Origin: an uncultured Trueperaceae bacterium
Lineage (GTDB): Bacteria > Deinococcota > Deinococci > Deinococcales > Trueperaceae
Assembly (NCBI GenBank): GCA_913057685.1
Contig: CAJXOA010000002.1
Span: 62,001-126,000, forward strand
Length of the DNA stretch: 64,000 nucleotides
Direction of reading: 5' to 3'
Position 1 is the stretch's first letter. Every line of letters begins with the position of its first letter. The notes under the pieces were generated by a model. That model did no database searches. It was not told the origin of the DNA and was given only the letters and a program-made list of their open reading frames with translations. Made by a program: the position numbers and the translations under genes. Positions 59,595 through 64,000 of this stretch are shown here, one piece after another.

Positions 59595-60577
59595 GCGGGC
59601 TCCTTGCGGGCGACGCGCAGTTTCGCGGCGCGCGCCCGGGGGTTGCGGTCGATCTCCGCCTCGGAGGCGGTCTCGGGTTTCTTCGTGAGGGGCGTCAGGC
59701 GCGCGGCGTCGCGGAAGAAGCGCTTGACGATGCGGTCCTCGAGGCTGTGGTACGTGAGCACGACCAGGCGGCCGTCGGGGGCGAGGAGGCGGGCGGCGCC
59801 CTCGAGGCCCTCCTGCAGGGCGGCGAGTTCGTCGTTGACGTAGATGCGGAGCGCTTGGAAGGTCCGGCGGGCGGGGTGGTCGCGGCGGGGGCCGCCGGGG
59901 TACGCCGCGGCGACGACGTCCGCGAGGCGTGCGGTGGTGCGGATGGGTTCGTCGCCGCGGGCGCGTACGATCGCGGCGGCGAGGCGGCGGCTGTGGCGCT
60001 CCTCGCCGTAGCGGTACAGGATCGCGGCGAGTTCCGCCTCCGAGGCGTCGGCGACGACGTCGGCGGCGCTCCGTCCCGCGCCGCTCATGCGCATGTCGAG
60101 GGGGCCGTCGTGGCGGAAGGCGAAGCCGCGGTCGGCTTCGTCGAGCTGCATGCTGGAGACGCCCAGGTCCATCAGGACGCCGTGGGGGGCGGGGACCCCC
60201 GCGCTGGCGACGAGCGCCTCGACGTCGCGGAAGTCGCCGGGGACGAACACCAGGGCGTCGTCGGCGATCGCTGCGGCGCGGGTGGCGGCGTCGGGGTCGC
60301 GGTCGACGGCGACGACCTTCGCGCCGCGCGCGAGCAGGGCGCGGGTGTGCCCGCCGGCTCCGAAGGTGGCGTCGACGTACCAGCGGCCCGGCTGGACGTC
60401 CAGCGTTTCGAGGCACCGCTCGAGCATCACGGGGACGTGCGGGGCGTCGGGTGCGACGCCGGGGCCGGACGCGCCGCCGGCGCCCGCGGGGTCGGTCGGG
60501 CCGGACCGGCCGGAGGGGCCGGCGCCGCCGGCGCCGTGGGCGGCGGCGGCGATGGGGAAGGGGACGGGGGCGATCAT
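59591..60577 (-). CDS. rsmH: 16S rRNA (cytosine-1402-N4)-methyltransferase
   Basis: A 328-residue SAM-dependent methyltransferase (formerly MraW). The core starts HVPVMLERCLETLDVQPGRWYVDATFGAGGHTRALLARG near residue 47 with the SAM loop. VLMDLGVSSMQLDEADRGFAFRHDGPLDMRM, RYGEERHSRRLAAAIV, RRTFQALRIYVNDEL and LTYHSLEDRIVKRFFRD follow; all are family signatures. Residues 1-45 form a Gly/Pro/Ala-rich extension without family counterpart. ATG 60577 overlaps mraZ (ATGA). Confidence 0.96.
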   Translation of the reverse strand: MIAPVPFPIAAAAHGAGGAGPSGRSGPTDPAGAGGASGPGVAPDAPHVPVMLERCLETLDVQPGRWYVDATFGAGGHTRALLARGAKVVAVDRDPDAATRAAAIADDALVFVPGDFRDVEALVASAGVPAPHGVLMDLGVSSMQLDEADRGFAFRHDGPLDMRMSGAGRSAADVVADASEAELAAILYRYGEERHSRRLAAAIVRARGDEPIRTTARLADVVAAAYPGGPRRDHPARRTFQALRIYVNDELAALQEGLEGAARLLAPDGRLVVLTYHSLEDRIVKRFFRDAARLTPLTKKPETASEAEIDRNPRARAAKLRVARKEPA

Positions 60578-61059
60578 CCGATCAACTCCGACAGGAGGCC
60601 GGGGGCGGGCGGTTCGACCTGGACGTCGTCGAGCAGGTCGTGCCAGCGGCCCTCGTTCCAGAGTTCGAGGCGGTTGGGGGCGCCGGTCACGATGACCGGG
60701 CCCTCGTCGGCGTCCAGCTTCGCGAACGCCCGCAGGGGGGTGGGGAGGCTGATGCGGCCGGTGCCGTCGAGCTTGGCCTTCGCGGCGCCGGAGTAGAAGA
60801 AGCGCACGAACGCGCGGGCGTCGGCGTCGGTGAGCGGCAGCTCCTCGAGGCGCGCTTCGATGCGGCTCCAGGCGCCGACGGGGAAGACGTAGAGGCAGCC
60901 CTCCATGCCGCGGGTGACGACCATGCCGTCCGCGACGAATTCGCGGAAGGCGGGGGGGACGATGACGCGTCCCTTGTCGTCCACCGAATACTGGTACTCG
61001 CCGAAGGGCAATGGCTCGCTCCCGCGTCCGGAGTCTTCGGGGGTGGCACGACCCGCCAC
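60574..61059 (-). CDS. mraZ: Transcriptional regulator MraZ
   Basis: A 161-residue regulator made of two AbrB-like SpoVT swapped-hairpin halves: FGEYQYSVDDKGRVIVPPAFREFV near residues 19-42 and GAAKAKLDGTGRISLPTPLRAFAKLD near 91-116. Both contain the DxKGRxxxP-type DNA-binding loop. In E. coli MraZ represses its own operon through direct repeats near the promoter. Here three GTGGGA repeats lie just upstream. Start GTG 61059 has GGGGAGGA. It is slightly longer than usual at the N-terminus (about 15 residues). Confidence 0.96.
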   Translation of the reverse strand: MAGRATPEDSGRGSEPLPFGEYQYSVDDKGRVIVPPAFREFVADGMVVTRGMEGCLYVFPVGAWSRIEARLEELPLTDADARAFVRFFYSGAAKAKLDGTGRISLPTPLRAFAKLDADEGPVIVTGAPNRLELWNEGRWHDLLDDVQVEPPAPGLLSELIG

Positions 61060-61080
61060 GCTTCCTCCCCGAGATGCCCC

Positions 61081-61121
61081 ATACTAGCACGAATCTCCCA
61101 CGTTCTCCCACCGTTTCCCAC
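61081..61121 (-). promoter_or_regulatory. mraZ promoter with three MraZ boxes
   Basis: On the minus strand the -10 is TAGTAT (61081-61086). Upstream lie three direct repeats GTGGGA (61116-61121, 61106-61111, 61096-61101) at exactly 10-bp period, occupying the -35 region. This matches the known MraZ operator, direct TGGG repeats one helical turn apart. There is no -35 consensus. The expected effect is repression of the dcw operon by MraZ. Confidence 0.85.
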
Positions 61122-61392
61122 GAATGGGGCGAATTCCACACCGGTGCGCGGATTCCTCCCACGGGCACGGCCCTGCGGCCCCTTCGCTCGGCCCGACCCC
61201 CGGCCCGCACCCTGGGTGGGGCGGGCCGGGCGAGGGGACGCGCCGGCCCCGCGCAGCGCGCGCGGGGCGACGACCGAGGCATGCGGTGGGGACCGGTGGG
61301 GGGCGGTGGGGGAGCGGGGTGGGGAGCGATGTAGGGGAGCGGTGTTGGGAGCGGTGTGGGGGGCGGTGTAGGGACCGCGTCGAGGACGGGCG
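61122..61392. repeat. Intergenic region upstream of the mraZ operator
   Basis: This 271-nt stretch between the mraZ operator and the end of the STAND-like gene has a 9-bp hairpin GCCCCGCGC/GCGCGGGGC (61246-61268). It is the likely terminator for the STAND-like gene. It also has a degenerate G-rich tandem repeat (61285-61374) built from units like GGGAGCGGTGT of about 12-14 bp. No coding sequence or further promoter was found. Confidence 0.5.
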
Positions 61393-63246
61393 TCAGCCCA
61401 GGTGGTGTTCGCGAGCGATGCGGTCGAGGAGTTCCGCCGCCATCGCGTGCCCCGACGCCGCGACCGCGTCGCGCATGGCGCGGAACGGACGCCGGAGGCT
61501 CCGGCGCTCGACGCCGTCGACCGACCCGAGGTCGAGATCGAGGGTGTGGACCTCGCGGATCACGTCGGCCGGTGCGCCGTCCGACGCCGCGACGCTCAAC
61601 GCGGCGATCCGCAGGCCCGCCACGCTGTAGGCGTCGTTCAGGGGCTTCAGGGCGGCGATCGCCTCGCGGTACGCGGCGGCCGCCCCAGCGCGGTCGCCGC
61701 GCCCGCGAAGGACGTGCCCGAGGTTTCCGGTGCAGGCGGCCGCGACCCACGGGAGGTCGTGCGCCTCCGCCAGGTCCCGGCCGCGCCGTAGGCGGGCTTC
61801 GGCGGCGTCGAGGTCCGCGAGGCTCGCCTCGACCTGCGCGAGGTTCAGGTGCACCCGCGCCTCGGCGGTGACGTCCACCCCCTCCGCGTGGATCGCGAGC
61901 GCCGCCTCGAACGACGCCTTCGCCTCCGTCCACCGCCCGGCGATCGTCTCCAGGCTCCCGCGAGTCGCGAACGCCGCCGCCTGCGCGCCGGGCGATAGGT
62001 CGTTCCCGTGCGCGTCGAGCAGCACAGCGACGTAGCGCAGGAGGGTCGCCGCCCGCCCGATCCGCCGGTAGGCCGGCCAGGTCCGTCCCGCCACGAACAG
62101 CGCCCGCGCCGGATCGTGCTCGACGTCGTGATCGAGGGCCGCCTCGACGTCGTCCAGGCGCTCCAGCATCGCGACCGACGCCGCGCCGGTCGGTCCGTCC
62201 CGACCGGGGCCGGCGAGCGCCGCGACGGTCCGCCGCACGAACGCCGCGTGGCGGTCGGCGAGGGCCGCGGCGTCGGGGTCGCCGGACGCGTCGGCGCGTA
62301 GCGCCGCCGCCGTCTCGGCGGACACCGCGAAGCGGTCGTCGTCGGTCGTCCGCACCAGCCCCCGCCGCCGGGCCTCGAGGAGGCGCCCCCGGACCGCGTC
62401 CACCGGGACGTCCGCGAGCGCCGCGACGTCGTCGGCGGTGCCGCCCGCACGGAGGTGCGCGAGCGCCCGCACGACCGTGCGCGCCTCGGGCGCGAGCGCC
62501 GCCCATTCCGGAACGACCGCGGCGGCGTCGGGTCCGAACGCCGCCCGCACGAAGGCGGTAGGGCCGCCGCCCATCGCGGGCATCGGCGTCCCGTCGCGCG
62601 CCACCCGCGCACCGAGCTGCACGAGCGCACCGGGGTGCCCGCCGACCTCGCGCGCCAGCCGCACCCACGTGGCGCGCTCCGACGCATGGGGTGCGGTGGA
62701 GCGGCCTGCCGCCGTGGCGGCGGCGTGCAGGATCCGAAGGGTCGGGGCGTCGTCGATCCGTTCGCTCGCCTCCGCCCCCAGGGCGGCCACCGTCAGGCCC
62801 CCGAGGGGGATCGTCACCTCGTCCGGGACGCTTAGCGGCGCCGTCCCGGTGACGACCCAGCGAGGACCGTCGGCGTGCGGCGGGGCGGCGAGCGCCGCCC
62901 GCACCGCCGCGCGCGACGTCTCGTCGCCGGGAACGTCGTCCAGCACCACGATGCGGGCAGGCCGGTCGCCGTCCGGCGTGGCGGCGCGCGCGACCTCCGC
63001 TGCGATGCGGTCGACCGGCACCCCGCGCAGGGGGACGCACGCCACCGCACCGTCCCCGCCGTCGGGGGTGGCGGCGAGGGTGCGCTGGACGCACGTCGAC
63101 GTCCCGACGCCGTGGACGCCGACGACGCTCACGACCCGCGCCCCGTCGTCGAACGCGTGCGCGAGGCGCTCCTCGGTGCGGAGCCGCCCGACGAACCGGT
63201 TCGCGTCGCCCGCCTCCGTCGCGGCCGCCCGGAGCGGCGCCCGCAA
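61393..63246 (-). CDS. STAND-like ATPase-domain protein with TPR repeats
   Basis: 617 residues with the layout of the signalling ATPases associated with AfsR/LuxR-type regulators but without a DNA-binding domain. The NOD-like part (about 18-330) begins NRFVGRLRTEERLAHAF, then the degenerate P-loop VVGVHGVGTSTCVQ in which Thr49 replaces the Walker A lysine. Walker B RIVVLDDVPGDE, a sensor-like RWVVTGTAPLSVPDE and GGHPGALVQLGARV follow. The C-terminal half (about 370-590) consists of helical TPR-like repeats, e.g. AEARVHLNLAQVEASLADLDAAEARL and GNLGHVLRGRGDRAGAAAAYREAI. The start is TTG 63246 without a ribosome-binding site, so the N-terminus is uncertain. Function unknown; a protein-interaction sensor is likely. 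Confidence 0.65.
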   Translation of the reverse strand: MRAPLRAAATEAGDANRFVGRLRTEERLAHAFDDGARVVSVVGVHGVGTSTCVQRTLAATPDGGDGAVACVPLRGVPVDRIAAEVARAATPDGDRPARIVVLDDVPGDETSRAAVRAALAAPPHADGPRWVVTGTAPLSVPDEVTIPLGGLTVAALGAEASERIDDAPTLRILHAAATAAGRSTAPHASERATWVRLAREVGGHPGALVQLGARVARDGTPMPAMGGGPTAFVRAAFGPDAAAVVPEWAALAPEARTVVRALAHLRAGGTADDVAALADVPVDAVRGRLLEARRRGLVRTTDDDRFAVSAETAAALRADASGDPDAAALADRHAAFVRRTVAALAGPGRDGPTGAASVAMLERLDDVEAALDHDVEHDPARALFVAGRTWPAYRRIGRAATLLRYVAVLLDAHGNDLSPGAQAAAFATRGSLETIAGRWTEAKASFEAALAIHAEGVDVTAEARVHLNLAQVEASLADLDAAEARLRRGRDLAEAHDLPWVAAACTGNLGHVLRGRGDRAGAAAAYREAIAALKPLNDAYSVAGLRIAALSVAASDGAPADVIREVHTLDLDLGSVDGVERRSLRRPFRAMRDAVAASGHAMAAELLDRIAREHHLG

Positions 63247-63408
63247 CGCGGCGGGCGCGACACGCGCCGCATCGTAGTCGGGCTCACGGGCACGGTGACC
63301 GTTGTCGCAGAACGACGTCGCCGGACCGGCCTATCCTTGCCGACGGTCCAGGACGGCGAACCCGCCGCATCCCCGGCCCACCGACTCCACGCTCCCTCAG
63401 GAGGCACC
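63247..63408. promoter_or_regulatory. Divergent promoter region, STAND-like gene and fasciclin gene
   Basis: For the plus-strand gene TATCCT at 63332-63337 is a good -10, about 70 nt before ATG 63409; no -35 is at the right distance. For the minus-strand gene a TACGAT hexamer lies near 63270. No small ORF stands out. Confidence 0.4.
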
Positions 63409-64000
63409 ATGCGTTCGATCCTCGTCACCCTGCTCGCCGCCGTCGCGCTCAGCGGAGCCGCCACGGCCCAAACGATCCCCGAGGTCGCCGCCTCGGCCGG
63501 CTTCGACACGCTCGTGACCGCCGTCCAGGAGGCCGGCCTCGTCGACGTCCTCGCCGGCGACGGTCCGTTCACCGTCTTCGCGCCGACCGACGACGCCTTC
63601 GCCGCCCTCCCCGACGGCCTGCTCGACACCGTCCTCGCCGACCCCGACCTCCTCACCGCCGTCCTGACCTACCACGTGGTCGCCGGCGAGGTGCCCGCCG
63701 CCGACGTCGTGACGCTCGGCAGCGCCGAAACGGTGCAGGGCGAATCGGTCACCATCCAGGTCGACGGCGGCACCGTGCACGTCAACGACGCCACCGTCGT
63801 CCAGGCGGACGTCGCGGCGGACAACGGCGTCATCCACGTCGTCGACACCGTCCTGCTGCCCCCGTCGGTCACCGCCGCCACCACCGACGCGATTCAGCTG
63901 CCGGTCGGGGCCCTGAACGACTCCGGCGTCTCCGGCACCATCACGCTCGAGCGCTCCCAGGGCGGCACCCTCGTCACCCTCGATCTCGACGGCACGCCCG
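63409..64000 (+). CDS. Secreted fasciclin-domain protein (3' end outside window)
   Basis: Partial, at least 197 residues. A signal peptide (MRSILVTLLAAVALSGAATA, cut near AQT) is followed by one fasciclin (FAS1) domain: FDTLVTAVQEAGLVDVLAGDGPFTVFAPTDDAFAALPDGLLDTVL, LTYHVVAGEVPAADVV and the terminal NGVIHVVDTVLLPP. After about residue 150 a new segment begins, LNDSGVSGTITLERSQGGTLVTLDLDGTP. It resembles the start of a secreted SOD-like/CHRD beta domain and is cut by the window end. ATG 63409 has CAGGAGGCACC upstream. FAS1 proteins are cell-surface adhesion or matrix proteins. Confidence 0.9.
   Translation, partial: MRSILVTLLAAVALSGAATAQTIPEVAASAGFDTLVTAVQEAGLVDVLAGDGPFTVFAPTDDAFAALPDGLLDTVLADPDLLTAVLTYHVVAGEVPAADVVTLGSAETVQGESVTIQVDGGTVHVNDATVVQADVAADNGVIHVVDTVLLPPSVTAATTDAIQLPVGALNDSGVSGTITLERSQGGTLVTLDLDGTP

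Overview
The window is 64 kb of very GC-rich (roughly 70-75 % by eye), densely coding bacterial chromosome. I see no insertion sequence, prophage, integrase, rRNA or CRISPR array. Most junctions are 1-20 nt overlaps (ATGA, GTGA, TGATG). GTG and TTG starts are common. Several genes have a TAnnnT -10 hexamer only 5-7 nt from the start codon, which is the leaderless pattern known from Deinococcus-Thermus. Together with the dcw gene order, RNase J and MraZ, this suggests a mesophilic Deinococcota member (Truepera-like). That assignment is an inference and was not checked by homology search.

Region 1 (1-7.7 kb): a ROK-type regulator is translationally coupled to a true formylglycine-generating enzyme, followed by a PsiE-family membrane protein. 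On the minus strand lies a molybdoenzyme operon: TorD-type chaperone, Tat-exported PsrA-like catalytic subunit, four-cluster ferredoxin, NrfD anchor and an exported rhodanese. It probably performs polysulfide or thiosulfate respiration.

Region 2 (7.8-24.3 kb): the minus strand carries, in transcription order, a tandem universal stress protein, a 2825-residue cyclic beta-1,2-glucan synthase, a flavodoxin-fold quinone reductase and a MacB-like exporter (permease, ATPase, adaptor). Beside it are small stress genes: a two-helix membrane protein, DUF302, Hsp20 with an alpha/beta hydrolase, and DUF1810.

Region 3 (24.4-36.3 kb): a photolyase/cryptochrome, tRNA-Pro(GGG) with a canonical promoter and terminator, and a choline-to-betaine module. 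The module has betA divergent from an oligopeptide-type ABC substrate-binding protein and two permeases, then an HAD phosphatase and betB. An MFS transporter and a leaderless Nudix gene follow.

Region 4 (36.3-42.4 kb): an RNA-decay cluster rpsO-pnp-rnj on the minus strand, divergent from a small kinase-yjbQ pair.

Region 5 (42.4-61.1 kb): a single minus-strand gene string mraZ-rsmH-ftsL-ftsI-murF-mraY-murD-ftsW-murG-murC-murB-ftsQ-ftsA-ftsZ, continuing into Nudix-ribF-rlmB-S9 peptidase. It builds peptidoglycan precursors and the divisome. The mraZ promoter carries three GTGGGA boxes at 10-bp period, the expected MraZ autoregulatory operator. murE is absent.

Region 6 (61.4-64 kb): a STAND-like TPR protein with a degenerate Walker A, divergent from a secreted fasciclin-domain protein that runs off the window.

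The most unusual recurring theme is a short upstream ORF (17-54 codons) behind a TAnnnT -10 element whose stop codon overlaps the start of psiE, murC, the MFS gene and the DUF1810 gene. These look like translated leaders coupled to the main gene. That is a hypothesis from sequence alone.
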